A stretch of DNA of 64,000 nucleotides, from the NCBI RefSeq assembly GCF_022682495.2, contig NC_071396.1, positions 26,409,735-26,473,734 of the forward strand. The letters run 5' to 3'. Made by a program: the position numbers and the translations under genes. Each line of letters starts with the position of its first letter. The stretch's first letter is position 1. The notes beneath the pieces are model-generated. The model had not been told where the DNA came from. It saw only the letters and a list, made by a program, of their open reading frames with translations, and did no database searches. This document shows, in pieces, positions 1 through 11,700 of this stretch. The DNA comes from Desmodus rotundus (Eukaryota; Chordata; Mammalia; Chiroptera; Phyllostomidae).

Positions 1-482
1 ACCACGTTGAAATTACGACTGAATTGGAGAACAGCCCCCCTTGAGAACCGCCTGAAGACTCGCTGAACAGAACTCCTGTAACTGAGGGTATAAAGAAGGA
101 CCCATGTTGAGACTGGTAGGAGGGGCCAAGGCACAAAATGGGCTGGCTCCTCATTCGCCTGTGGCAGTGGATGAGCAAAATAAACTGACAAGCAAGATAC
201 AGACAGACTCATTCATAGAGAGAGGGCTGACAGCTGTCGGGTTAGGGAGCGGGGCGGTGGAAGGACTGAGCAAAAAAGTAAAAAAGGAGAAAAAACTCAT
301 GGACACAGGGGAGTAGGGGAGGCTGAGGAGGGTAAAGGGGGACAAATGGTGACAGATGGAGACTTGACTTGGGGTGGTGAGCACGCAATACAGGGTAGTG
401 ACGATATACTGTAGAATTGTGCACCTGACACCTGTATAATTTTGTTAACTAGTGTTACCGCAATAAATTCAATAAGTGGGAA
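1..482 (+). mobile_element. L1 fragment: 5' UTR piece joined to bat-type 3' end
   Basis: About 1-130 resembles a laurasiatherian L1 5' UTR (CTGTAACTGAGGGTATAAAG, GTTGAGACTGGTAGGAGG). From about 220 it becomes a bat L1 3' end (GAGGGCTGACAGCTGTCGGG, ACTCATGGACACAGG, CACCTGTATAATTTTGTTAA) ending in AATAAATTCAATAA. The middle is missing, so this is an internally deleted copy. The same 3' end recurs near 11.5-11.7 kb and 47.7-48.0 kb. Confidence 0.7.
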
Positions 483-1109
483 AGAAAAATAATTGGGAGG
501 GACGTCTGGGCTAAGGAGGTCCCTTCTGAGGAGGGCAGGGTCCCAACCTTTCTGGGAAGAGACATCCCAGAACATCTGGCTGTGAAAATCAGTGGGGACC
601 CCATCAGGGTGAGATGCGGTCACCTTGAAACCCCGGTGCCCTCTTAAAGGGCCTGAGCCCAGACTCACTCACAAACTCTCCCCCTAAGCTCTAGCCAAAG
701 GACATCAGTTCAAAAAGCCCAGGGGACACCCAGGGAGGAGATGAATTGACTGGCATCCGGGTGAGAGCTGCAGAGTAGGGGGAGCTCTCTCGGAGATGAA
801 AGGGTTGGCAGGTGTCGCTGTTTCTTTGTCGAGCCCTGCCCCGCACAGAGCCAGTCGGGTGCCAAGTCCACCTACAACCCAGACTACTCCACCCAGCAGG
901 GCTATCCTTCAGAATCAAAGGGCAGATCAAGAGCTTCCAGACAAGAGCAAGTTAATGCAGTTTGTCACCACCAAACCAATATTACAAGAAACATTCAAGG
1001 AACTTCTTTAAGAAGGATGAAAAAAGATTAAAATATTAATGAGAAAATGGTAATCACTACATACTTATCAATAATTTTGTTAAATGTAAATCAATGAAAT
1101 ATTCCAATC
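483..1109 (+). mobile_element. Old L1/HAL1-type relic
   Basis: From about 850 the sequence matches the conserved post-ORF1 stretch of L1/HAL1 (ACTACTCCACCCAGCAGGGC, TTTGTCACCACCAAACCA, TTACAAGAAACATTCAAGG). The part from 483 to 850 looks like an L1 5' UTR but I am less sure of it. No intact frame remains. Confidence 0.5.
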
Positions 1110-1124
1110 AAAAGACATAGGGTG

Positions 1125-1333
1125 TCTTCCCTGGCTGGTGTGGCTCAGTGGATGGAGCGCCAGCCTGCAAACCAAAGGGTCGCGGGTTGGATTCCCAGTC
1201 AGGGCACATGCGTGGGTCGCACATCAAGTCCCCAGTAGGGAGCACATGAGAGTAAGGGGCATTGATGTTTCTCTACCTCTCTTCCTCCCCTCTTCCTTTC
1301 TATCTAAAAGTAAATAAATAAAATCTTTATTAA
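1125..1333 (+). mobile_element. Ves-type SINE
   Basis: Full-length tRNA-derived SINE with A box GTGGCTCAGTGG and B box GGTTGGATTCC. It has a CT-rich body and an AAATAAATAAAATCTT tail. It is flanked by a perfect 15-base target duplication AAAAGACATAGGGTG at 1110-1124 and 1334-1348. It interrupts an older L1. Confidence 0.93.
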
Positions 1334-1348
1334 AAAAGACATAGGGTG

Positions 1349-1647
1349 GCTGAATGGAGAAGAAAACAAGAGCCATATATACGCTGCCTTCAAGAGACCC
1401 ACCTGGGATGGAAAGACACACACAGACTGAAGTAAGGGATGGAAAAGGATACTTCATGCCATTGAAAATGACAAGTCAGCAGGACAAATACTTGTATGAG
1501 GTGGCAATACTTACATGAGACAAAGATTGTGACAAGAGTCACAGAAGGACCGTTCGTATACAACAGCCAATACATGGAGGCAACTAAGTGTCTGTTGATA
1601 GATGATTGGATAAAGAAGTGGGGTGTGTGTGTGTAGGTGAGATGTAT

Positions 1648-1691
<44 letters not shown>

Positions 1692-2200
1692 CACAATGGA
1701 ATATTTCATACACACACACACACACACACTGGAATATTACTCAGCCATGAAAAAGAACACAATCTTCCCATTTGCAATAACATGGATGGACTTAGAGGAA
1801 ATTAAGCTACGTGCAATACATACAGAAAGACAAACACTGTAGGATTTCACTTACATGTGAAATCTAAGAAACCAACATAAACAATGAAAAGAGAAGCCAA
1901 GACAGAGGTAGAGAACGAACGGATGGCTGCCAGGTGGGAGGGATGCCAGGAGGCTGAGTGGAAGCGGGGAGGGGATTAAGAAGGGCAAACGGGCAGTTAC
2001 AGAACAGTCCCGGGATTGAAGTACAGCACCGGGAACACACTCAGTAATACTGTAATAACCATGTACGGTTGCCAGGCGGGAACTAGACTCATTGGGGGAA
2101 ATCACTTCATAAGTTATATAAATGTCTAGTCATTGTGCTGTGCACCTGAAACTAATACAACATTGGATGTCAAGTGCAATTAAAAATAAATAAATAAATA
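1349..2200 (+). mobile_element. L1 3' segment, with TA/CA microsatellite
   Basis: Continues the L1 split by the SINE. Landmarks are GATAGATGATTGGATAAAGA, GGAATATTACTCAGCCATGA, CATGGATGGACTTAGAGG, TTCACTTACATGTGAAATCT, and the 3' UTR end TGTGCACCTGAAACTAATAC. At 1640-1735 a TA/CA/TG microsatellite has expanded inside it. Confidence 0.8.
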
Positions 2201-2460
2201 ACATAGGTAAATGCAATGGAACACTTTCAACGATAAAAAAAAAAGTGAGCTATCGAGCCCTATAAAAACATGGAGAAATCGTCAATGTCTATTGCCCAGT
2301 GAAAGAAGCCAGTCTGCAAAGGCGCCGTGCTGTATAATTGCATTTCTACCCCGTTCCAGAAAAGGCAGAAGTGCAGGGACCCGAAACAGATCGGGGGAGG
2401 GGGGTCAGAGAGGTTCAGGGCACTGAGTACTAGGGCATGTGGAGCTCAGAACGTTCAGGG
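2201..2460 (+). mobile_element. Second, older L1 3' UTR fragment
   Basis: GAAAGAAGCCAGTCTGCAAA, a diverged TGTATAATTGCATTTCTA, CGTTCCAGAAAAGGCAGAAG and AACAGATC are the landmarks of an L1M-type 3' UTR. It is more diverged than the neighbouring copy. Confidence 0.6.
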
Positions 2461-5404
2461 CAGCGACAGCCGTATCCTCTAGGAGACAGCAATAGTGGGT
2501 AAACGTCGCCTGCCATTGATCTAGGCCTGTGGAACTGCGACGCGCAACCTCCCTGGCACCCCAGGCTCACGGTCAAAGGCAGTAAGTGCGGGAACCAGCC
2601 GGTGCCCCATGACCACGTGTTTGACTGCAGGAAGCTTCCTCCCCAAACAGAGGCGAGGGGTCAGGCCCACGTGCCCACGTTCCAGACCCCTAACTCTCCC
2701 ACTGAGACGCCACGCCTGCCTTTCTCTCCACCAGAAACTTGCCTGGATTCCCTACAGGCCCAGCGTGAACACTAGACAGGTGCTCGGGGGGTGGGGACAG
2801 AGCCCCAGGGATTCGAGGGTTAACGGGGCAGAAGGGCCCACAGGAAGCAGCGATGAGATTTCACTCCCTCGAGCCTTTAATTACATTTTGTGAGGCGTCA
2901 GTTGTTCTTTTATTCCATATAATAATTTCCGGAAGATCAGGGTATTTTAAACTTATTTGACGTCTGAGTTTGAGACCATCACGGCCCACCCCAAATCCTA
3001 GTCCCCCGGTTCCCTGAATAGGACGCACGTAAGGCTTGCGCAATGCTGGTGAAGTGTTTACCTCGGCAGCGATCAGTGGGAAATGGTTTATTAATAATCG
3101 TGACGCCAATAAGAGGGAGGCAGGGGAGGGGGGAGGCGGGGAGGTGAGAACAATGCACAGCCTCCTCCCCTATTCTGTGCAAACACCGCCCGCCCCAACC
3201 AAGAGCCCAGCTGTGGCGCAGGAGCAGAGCAGACCCCGCAGTGCAGTGAGCAGACTGCGCAAGCTCCCAGGAGCCCCCTCCTAACCTGAGAGCCCCGGGC
3301 CCCCTCCCGCCCCCTCTGCCGCTGCAGACACAAGTTTATCGAGAGCTTTGTACTCTGAATCACAGCCTTCTACTCATGGGCCTGGAATCAACTTTACCTC
3401 AGGAGTCCCGATTTTAGACATTCAAGCTTTACTACACTGAAGAAGGTAGCAGAGGTTAAAAAAAAAAAATTGTCCTTCCAGTGGGCTAACCTTTGCCATT
3501 AAAAAGACAAAAAGAGGAACACCTGCTCAGGTATGACCATGGCTGACCCAAGCTACATGGACTTGGCCTCTTGTTGGGCATGCATGGTAGCATGTCTTCA
3601 GCGCCCTGTGCCAGGCCTGAGCCAGGCATGCCTCTGGGCTTGGGCAAGGTAACAGGGGAAAAAAAGGGCTTCACTGACCACAGCTTACATGTCTGGTAGT
3701 AGGGCCTCCTAAGGCTCTGCTTTTTAATTTTTTTTTCCTCCTTTTGAGTTGTTTTCGAAGTCACCCTTGGCTCTACGAAGTTCTTCACTCACCTGTTGTC
3801 GAATTCCATCTGCCTTTTAATTCCACATCTTAAACCACTGGTCTTCTTCACTCAGCCACACCTGAATCGTTGACCCCCGATATTCCATCCCCCAAGTCCA
3901 CACCCACAGTCGCATGTGGAGGGGGGAGCAGAGGGGCAGAAAGGCCACTTATTTGGAGCCACTGAAGGCTGTCTTCGTAGGAATAGAGTCGCAAGTGGCT
4001 GATGAACGGCTGTCAGCCCAAAGGAAAGGTGGCGGGTTAGAAGGGTAGGCAGAGCATCCCCCTAACATGCCCACCCCGGCATCTGCTGTGACCCTAAAGG
4101 AAACAAGCACAATGAAGAACTTGCCAGGCATCAAAGAAGAGGGCAAGGCCGGAAGCCCCCTCCTCTCGCCGGGAGGGCTCACGGCTAGCCCCTCCCTCCC
4201 GCACCCCCTCCTTCCCCGCTGTCTGTCCACACATTTGTTCCTAGAGACAAAGCGTCCACAGACACAGTTCCCAAGAATACCCCTAATCTCAAATATATTC
4301 TCCTCGTCAAATAGTGGGGGTCTCACTTCCGAACGCACCCCCGCCTGTCAGCGGCCACAAAAACGTTGGCTTTGGGGGATGTTGGAAGGAGGAATGTGGC
4401 TGTCGGGGTTTCAGAAATCTTGCTGGAGCTACCTGACGCTTTTGTGACTTGTTCATTCAGACTTCTCTAAGACCCCCGGCTCTTTCATACTCCCCCTTCA
4501 CATTGTCCAGCCCCGGCTTTAATTGATTTGCTCTCTGCATCCAGGGGGGACCCAAGGTCTTTTTGTTAACCTTTCATCCCGCATAGGAACCAGAGACCCC
4601 TTTAGACCTTGCTGGAGCCAATCAGCAAATGGAGGCAACTACAGTGGATGTGACTTGAGTCGGGACAGTCGCAGAATATAAAATAGATGGTTGGTGCTCT
4701 TGAGCCAGGCAGAAGAATAGGTTGGAGGATTAGAATAGAGAAGCAGCACAGCCATCCTTTTCCCCTCCCCCGCCTCCCCTCTCCCAGCACTTTGCCGTCC
4801 CTGTGAAAGAGGAGAAGAATACGGGCACAAAGAGGACCCCTTGGCACACAAAGGCCGTTGTGGAAACCAGTGATGCACAAAGGGGACCCCCTTTGTCCCC
4901 TCTCCACACAATGCACCCCATGCTCCCAGCAGCTGGGTCTCATGTGCAGCCTCTCCACGTGTACGCCCTGGACACCACCTTCTCTGAAGTCCCCTAATTT
5001 CACGCACCCTGCACCGAGTTCATTCGTGTGGTGTGTCTCCTGAGTCCCGCACCATCCCTTTCTCTAGGACCAGAGTGCGGAGTGAAGCAAACGCAGACAT
5101 GGGGGTGCATTTCTGAAGTGGGGGCAACGTTTCCAAACCAGCAACCATTCTGTTCTACTTCTGACACTGTTGCGGCCCTCCGAGCCACTAGCACATGATA
5201 GGTGTCACGAAAATGTCCCTTCCACTTGCAGTTTTACGTGGTCTCTATCATATCTACCTCAGGGGACCCAGTTCACCTGCCTCGGAACTCAGCGCCCACC
5301 AGTATATGAAGCTACCAACCAGAGAAACTGAGTGGGTCAACCAGGTGCGGCCAAGTTCATGTTGCTCTGTGGGGACCACAAATTTTGTCTGTTGATCCCT
5401 CAAA
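2461..5404. other. About 2.9 kb without identifiable gene or repeat
   Basis: I recognise no transposon, RNA or coding exon here. GC content is moderate to high in places (3020-3320). The segment at 3040-3125 (TTTATTAATAATCGTGACGCC next to GGGAGGC runs) has the look of conserved non-coding DNA, but that is only an impression. Open frames over 100 codons occur on both strands in overlapping positions without recognisable protein content. Confidence 0.5.
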
Positions 5405-5577
5405 CTAGGCCCTAGCCAGGTGGCTCAGTTGTTAAGAGTGTTGTCCCGCTAGGCCAAGGTTGTGGGTTCAATCTCGGCCAGGGCACGCTGACAAGAGTCA
5501 ACCAATGAATGCATCAATACGTGGAACAAGAAATTGATATCTCCCTCTCTCCCCCCCTCAAATCAATTTAAAAAAAC
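5405..5577 (+). mobile_element. Ves-type SINE, short-body subfamily
   Basis: Begins GGCCCTAGCCAGGTGGCTCA, with B box GGTTCAATCTC. The body GTCAACCAATGAATGCATCA differs from the AGAGGCAACCACACATTGATG body of other copies, so this is a distinct subfamily. It ends AAATCAATTTAAAAAAA. Confidence 0.88.
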
Positions 5578-5762
5578 CCAGACGGAAGGAAAAGGGTAGA
5601 TGAGGGAGGAAGAACAAGAACACAGGCCTACATCCCTCACTCTGCCTCTTCAGTGAGCTAAGAGATAGAGAGATTACCAGAGCTTCTAGAAGACTCTGCT
5701 TTCTCCTCTGCTCCCATCAACTCCCCTTCTCAGCTCTCTGATGCCGGAGTCTTTGTCTTCAG

Positions 5763-5936
5763 AAACAGTGCCTGTACCAAATGCACCATGACACCAGATT
5801 CCCTTCTGCTGGCCCTAACGTCCAACAGTTTTGCCTCGTGTCCGACCACGTGACTGAATATCAGTTCTGCGTCTTTCCCCAGAGCCCCAAGAATAAGCGA
5901 TGCAGCCAGGAGACCATGGCACAGCTATGGAGGGTA
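5763..5936 (+). other. Exon-like open stretch with splice-site-like borders
   Basis: A pyrimidine-rich tract ending TCTTTGTCTTCAG precedes 5763. A donor-like GGGTAAGG begins near 5931. Between them one frame stays open and reads as a cysteine-containing peptide (KQCLYQMHHDTRF at the start, KRCSQETMAQLWR at the end). I do not recognise the protein family and no second exon was identified, so this may be chance or a relic. Confidence 0.2.
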
Positions 5937-6038
5937 AGGCAACACTACGTGTTTTCCCCCTTAAGTCTTGTTGGTGCCTTCTTTGTCTGTGAAGCTCTTA
6001 ACCCACAGCTTGTCAAAGTCCTACAGCCTTGCATTCTG

Positions 6039-6040
<2 letters not shown>

Positions 6041-6097
<57 letters not shown>
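6041..6097. repeat. (CT)n(CA)n microsatellite
   Basis: A run of CT dinucleotides (about 6041-6074) passes directly into CA dinucleotides (to about 6097). The compound structure is typical of a length-variable locus. Confidence 0.9.
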
Positions 6098-6098
<1 letters not shown>

Positions 6099-6567
6099 CT
6101 TATGGGGGCTTAATCTTTCCCTTTACACACACGTCAGGAATCTTAGTTGTCCATTCCAGATGCCAAGGACCTGCAATTACATGCAGGAAGACAAGTGAGA
6201 TGGTAGATTCTCCAGTCAAGCGTAGGCTGGTCTCTTCAGAAAGACACCAAAAGTGGCTCATCAAACGCTCAGGGCTCAGAGCAAGGGAGTGGCGGGGACA
6301 GGAGTGAAAGGTCCGTGAGCTGCCTCTGCTGATGTAACTCTAGGCTCTCTGGTGAACCTGCCTGCCCACGTGTCCATCCCCTGGGCACGGGAAGGAAGTC
6401 AGTGCGAGGAGAAGATGTAGAGGCTCCCAGAATTCTACTTCATTGCCCAGGGGTGACAATGGCAGGCTGCTTCCATGGCAGAGTTCTCCGGACTGACCCA
6501 CAGGTTCAACACCACCCAGCTGCTTAGGAACAGGCTACTGAGCAGAATGGAGCCATTAGTTTGAAGC

Positions 6568-6818
6568 CAGTCCTTTTTTTCCTTTTTTTATCCTCACCTG
6601 AGGACATACTCATCAATTTCAGAGAGAGGGGAAGGTGGGGGGAGAGACAGAGAGAGAGTGAGAGAGAGAGAGAGAGAGAGATTGATCAGTTGCCTCTCGA
6701 ATGTGCCCAGACCAGGGACCAAACCCACAACCCAGGTGCGTGCCCTGACCAGGAATTGAACCCGTGACCCTTTGGTGTATGGGATGACACTCCAACCAGC
6801 TGAACCCCCCTGGCCAGG
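6568..6818 (-). mobile_element. Ves-type SINE with expanded GA tract
   Basis: Reverse-strand copy: a T-rich start, (GA)n at about 6640-6682, then TTGCCTCTCGAATGTGCCC, the duplicated GACCAGGGACCAAACCC / GACCAGGAATTGAACCC B-box complements, and CCCCTGGCCAGG at the head. The two B-box-like units mark the dimeric subfamily. Confidence 0.88.
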
Positions 6819-7139
6819 AGTGAAGTCATTCTTGTGTTTGAATGTACGTTCTCTAAACCCTCAAATTCAAACATTCCAACCAGCAACCGTTTGCGTTCTC
6901 TAGAAAAGCAATGGAAGCAGTCCTCTGATCGTCCTGAAATTCCAGTTCTTGAACATTTACATTGCACCACCTTGTCACTTTTTCCGAGCCCTGCCTCTTC
7001 TCCACCCCTCCGCCCTTCGCTCTACCCAGTGCATCCACATACCACCTCGCCCCTCCCTTCTGCTTACTTCCTATCCCACCCCTGAGAACCAGACGTGTCA
7101 GAAGAAAATAGGCCACTGTGTTTTTCAGACTTGGCGTAG

Positions 7140-8230
7140 CTTTTTCAAAATTGCACTAGAATGCTCATCCCGTAAAATTTACCATCTTAACCAATTTTGA
7201 GTTTTTTTGTACAACAGCCACCACTATCTCTGTCCACATCCATTCATCTTGCAAAACCAAAACTTTGTACCCACTCGCAATTACTCCTGATTTCCCCCTC
7301 GCCCAGGACCTGTTCCATTTTCTGTCTCTAAAGATTTTGATTACTCCACCTACCTCATAGAAGTGGAATCAGGATTTGCTTTCTTGTCATTGGTTTATTT
7401 AACTTAGCATGATGTCCTCAAGTCTCATCCATGTGGTAGCCTGTGTCAGAATCCCCTTATTTAAAGAAGAAAAAAAAATTGAATAATATGCCATCGTATA
7501 CAGATACCACATGTTGCTTATCTATTCATTGGTTGATGGACACTTGGGCTACTTCCTTGTTTTGGCTATTGTGAATAATGTTGCTGTAAACACGGGTGTA
7601 CAAATATCTCTTCAAGACCCTGCTTTTAATTCTTTTGGATATATTCCCAGAAGAGGAATTGCTAGATTGCATTGTGGTTCTATTTTTAACTTGTCGAGGA
7701 ATTGCCACACTGTTTTCAACAGTGGCTGTGCCATTTTATGCTCTCACCAACAGGGCACGTGGAGTTGCAATTTCTCCATGTCCTTGCCAACATTTGTTAT
7801 TTTCTGTGATTTAAAAAAATTATTTACTTATTTTTAGAGAGAGGGGAAGGGGAGGGAGAGAAATATCAACATGAGAGAGAAACATTGATTAGTTGCCTGT
7901 CACACACGCCCAACTGGGGACCTAACCTGCAATCCAGGCATGTGCCCTGACCAGCAATGGAACCCGCGACCTTTCACGTAGTGGAACATCACTAAGCCAA
8001 CTGAGCCATACTGGTCAGGGCTCTGTTTTGTTTTGGGGTTTTTTGGGGTTTTTTTTTTTTGTAGCCATCTTAATGTGTGTGGAATCTCATTTTAATCTTG
8101 GTTTGCATTTCCCTAATGATTAATGAATGTTCAACTTTACTTTTAAATTATCATCACAGACTTCTGCAGTCTTCCAGGACAGAGCAAATGATTCCTGGCA
8201 TGCCCTTCCACTGTAAAACTAGAAAAAGTA
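7140..8230 (-). mobile_element. Old L1 3' portion, reverse strand, split by a SINE
   Basis: Landmarks on the given strand are GTTTTGGCTATTGTGAATAA, TTCTTTTGGATATATTCCCA, GAATTGCTAGATTGCATTG, CTCCATGTCCTTGCC, then after the SINE ATTTTAATCTTGGTTTGCA and CATTTCCCTAATGATTAATG. This is the reverse complement of an L1M ORF2 3' end and 3' UTR. Short frames within it are relics. Confidence 0.8.
7810..8022 (-). mobile_element. Ves-type SINE inserted in L1
   Basis: Reverse-strand copy with tail TTATTTACTTATTTTTAGAG, body AACATTGATTAGTTGCCTGT and head complement ACTGAGCCATACTGGTCAGG. It separates two parts of the reverse-strand L1. Confidence 0.9.
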
Positions 8231-8453
8231 TCCCTGACACGTGTGGCCCAGTTGCTCGGGCACCATCCAGCAAAGGGAAAGGTCATGGGTTCGATCCCCA
8301 GTCAGGGCACAGGCCTGGGCTGTGGGTTTGATCCTTGGTCAGGGTGCGTGCGAGAGGCAACCTGATTGATGTTTCTTCCCCACATCGATGTTTCTCTCCC
8401 TCTCTTTCTCCCTTCCTTCCTGTCTCTCTAAAAATAAATAAATAAAATCTTAA
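8231..8453 (+). mobile_element. Ves-type SINE, dimeric form
   Basis: Head CCCTGACACGTGTGGCCCAG, then GGTTCGATCCCCAGTCAGGG followed by a second GGTTTGATCCTTGGTCAGGG. The CT-rich body ends AAATAAATAAATAAAATCTT. Confidence 0.9.
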
Positions 8454-9017
8454 AACAAACAAAGAAAAAATGGTTTTAAAAAATGGATGAAACAACAGTT
8501 CCCAGACATTGTAAAACAGGCAGCCTAGCACTGCAGGCAGGACACTATATAGACAAGCCTCACTCTGATCTGGGCTTTATCCCGGCGACACATCCAGGGC
8601 TGCCACCCAGCACAGGAAGCCCGCGGCGTAGCACTCCTAGTAGAGAAGAGAAAGAAGAGAGTATGTGCTGGGAGGAGAAGCTGAGAGGTGTGAGCGAGGC
8701 AAGGAAGTGGATCCAGAAGCCTGCCTGGTGCTCTCCACCATACTACTGCTGAACATAAAGCGGCATCTCCGTAGACAGAAGCTCCATTAAGAAGGTGCAA
8801 AGAGATTGATGGGGGTGGGGGGATGTTGGGGCCATGATCAATTTGCAGAGCACAGAGTGGGTGAGGGGCAGAGTAAAGAGTCTTTGCTGAGCACCTAGGA
8901 CGTTAAGTAAAGACACCAGAAGAGGCAGGTGTTAGAGCAGCCAACTATCTCCGCAATAAAAGCTACTCTAGATCACAGCAAAGCTTAAATATGTCTCAGA
9001 AGGGTCACATCAATTCA
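8454..9017. other. No gene or recognised repeat
   Basis: Between the SINE and the mariner copy I see no recognisable coding or repeat signature. One 89-codon frame (8483-8752) carries no recognisable motif. Confidence 0.4.
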
Positions 9018-9595
9018 TATATACAAGGGGAACCCCCCCAAACCCAGAATTTATTTATAAGCAATTGTGTATTTATTTTATATGTGTAAAGTTCAGTCAC
9101 CTTCAAAGGACTCTCCATTTGACGCGATACACCCATCGAGACGTTTTTTTCCTCTGCTCAGAACAGTTTTGAACCTGGCGGTTTTGATACCTTTTACTGC
9201 TTCTGCCATTTTTTGTTTCGCCTCTTCCACATCAGCAAAAAATTTTTCTTTGAGGACTTTTTTCATTCAGGGAAAAGTCGCTCAGGATGCGATTGGGTGA
9301 ATATGGGGGTGGTGCATGGGGGTCATGCTGTTTTGGGTTGAAAACTGCTGAACACTCAGTGCAGTGTGGACAGGTACACTTGTAAATCACCCATCATGAA
9401 ATGGGCAAGCACGTTGAAAGAGTCTTCAAAAAACTTTCACTGAAGCCGATCGCAGCCTCTCACAACAACGCCAGCTGGTGCACTGATACAGATGGGTTCC
9501 TAGAACACTCACCTAGTGGGGGAAGCCTGGACTACAAAGGGCCTGCCCTCTTGGAGATAATTCCAGATTTTGGGGGTATCCCACCTTGTATTTTA
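9018..9595 (-). mobile_element. Internally deleted mariner element, copy 1
   Basis: Inverted ends read ACAAGGGGAACCCCCCCAAA at the left and ATTTTGGGGGTATCCCACCT at the right, with TA at each border. The reverse strand carries a decayed transposase C-terminus: VQQF-type sequence, a CTGATGTGGAAGAGGCGAAA stretch and AATGGCAGAAGCAG. About 580 bases remain of a typical 1.3 kb element. It is homologous to copy 2 near 42 kb in opposite orientation. Confidence 0.85.
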
Positions 9596-9629
9596 ATCAT
9601 CTGTCCAAACAACTTAAACTTTCTTTAAA

Positions 9630-11700
9630 AGAAGGCAAAAAAGTTCAGCTGATCAGCAAAGTAAAAACCACAAATTCCAATATTTAAAAAATCTCCAGAT
9701 ATGCAAAGAAGCAGAACTATGAGACCCACCACAAGGAGAAAAGTCAGTTAAAATAAATAGACTCAGTAGCGATAGAGAGGATGGAATTACTAAACAACAC
9801 ATTAAAACACATTTTATACCCATGTCCAAGGATTTAAAGAAAAATTGAACAGAGTAGGAACAAAATAGGACAAACAAAATAAAACAGGAAACTTGGAGAG
9901 CTGGAAAGTATGGTAAACGAAGGGAAACATTCACTGGACAGGCTGTAGATGAAATGCTGCAGAAAACTGAGAAACATTTAAAATATTACAAAAATAAACT
10001 ATCTAAACACAGGAATAGAGATTTAAAAATAAACAGAATTAAGGAACTATGGCTGAAAAGATAACCATTGGAATGGGAAAATATTTGCAGATCGTGTGTC
10101 TGATATGGAGTGAATATCCAATGCATAAGAGGAGCTAATGCAACACAATGAAATATATAAATAATGTATTATAGAAATGTACACTTGAAACCTATATAAC
10201 CTTATTCTCCAATGCCCCTCCAATAAATTTATCTTTAAAAAAATTAAAAAAAAATACCCCAAATAATCTAATGTTAAAAAATGGGCAAAGGACCCGAAGA
10301 GACATTTTCCCAAGATGTTGAAATGGCTGACAGGTCTATGAAAAGGTGCTTACCATCACTAGTCACCGGAAGGATGCAGAGGAAAGTTACAATGAGCCAT
10401 CACCTCACACTTGTTAGGATGGCTACTATCCAAAAGGCAAGAGATTGGAGAGGCTTCTTAACCTCGCCAAGTATGAGGGGAAAAGGGAATCTTTATACAC
10501 GGTTGGTGGGAACGTAAATCGGTGCAGCCACCATGGAGAACAGTATGGAGGCTCCTCAAAAAATTGAAAAGAGAGCTACCATATGATTCAGCAATTCCAC
10601 TTCTGGGTGTTTATCTGAAGGAAATGAGATGGCCATCTTGAATAGATATCTTGACCTTCAAGGTCATTGATGCCCTATCTCCAAGAGCCAAGACATGGAA
10701 ACAACCTAAGTGTATGGAAGATAATACAATTACTAACAAATAATAATGCAAGAATAAACTCTGTGATTTGCATACTCACAACCGTAAACCTACTTTTTCC
10801 CCCCATATAAGTATCCCCCTATATCCAAAAGTAGTGTGTTTGGGTAAAACTTTTAATGAACAGATAAATAGAAATGGCATAAAATGAAGAAGCAGCCCTG
10901 CCTGTGGCTCAGTGGATTGAGTGCCAGCCTGCAAACCAAAGGCTCACAGATTCGATTTCCAGTCAGGGCATGTGTCTGGGTTGCGGGCCAGGCCTCCAGT
11001 AGGGGACATGCAAGAGACAACAAATTGATGTTTCTCTCACACATAGATGTTTTTCTCCCTCTATTTCTCCCTTCTTCCCTCTCTCTCTAAAAAGAAATAA
11101 AGTCTTTTTTAAAAATGAAGACTAGAGCTACCTATGAGCCAACCATCCCTCTTCTGAATATCTATCCCCCCAAATGAAAAGATTTATATGATACATATAC
11201 TCCATGTTCTTTGCAGCATGATTTAAAGTAGCCAAGTTACAAGAACAACCTGCATTTGCTTTGAGAGAGATTGGATAAAGAAGATATGGTACATATTTCC
11301 GATGGAATACTACTCAGCTGTAAAAAGAAGGAAATCCTGCCATTTGAGACAACACGTATGAATCTTGAGAGTATCATGCTAACTGAAATAAGTGAGATGG
11401 AGGACAAGAGCCATATGATTTCACTCACATGCGGGATATAGAACAGAAAGCAACACATGAATAAATAAGACAGAGTCCGACACAGACAACAGAAGGGCCT
11501 TTACCAGGGGAGCAGGGGGTGAGGAAGGATGGAGAGGGTATAAAGGGAGTCAGATGCATGGCGGTGGAGGCAGACTAGACTTTGGGTGGCGGGTACACTG
11601 TGCAACACACAGATGATGCATCACGGAAAGGTATACTGAAACATATAACGTTATTAACCAATGTCACTCCAATACATTTAATTTTAAAAATCACCAAGGG
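9630..11700 (+). mobile_element. Composite L1 (5' relic, ORF2 end, 3' UTR) with nested inserts
   Basis: 9640-10030 resembles the L1/HAL1 5' portion. 10060-10130 and 10270-10740 are ORF2-end/3' UTR sequence (GGGAAAATATTTGCAGATCG, AAATGGGCAAAGGACC, GGTGCAGCCACCATGGAGAA, CAGCAATTCCACTTCTGGGT). A younger L1 tail at about 10160-10265 (CACTTGAAACCTATATAACC...AATAAATTTATC) and the SINE at 10896 are nested in it. It closes with GGTACATATTTCCGATGG and a bat-type 3' end to 11700. Confidence 0.7.
10896..11117 (+). mobile_element. Ves-type SINE nested in L1
   Basis: Head GCCCTGCCTGTGGCTCAGTG, B box GATTCGATTTCC, body AAATTGATGTTTCTCTCACA, tail AAAAAGAAATAAAGTCTTT. L1 sequence continues on both sides. 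Confidence 0.9.
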
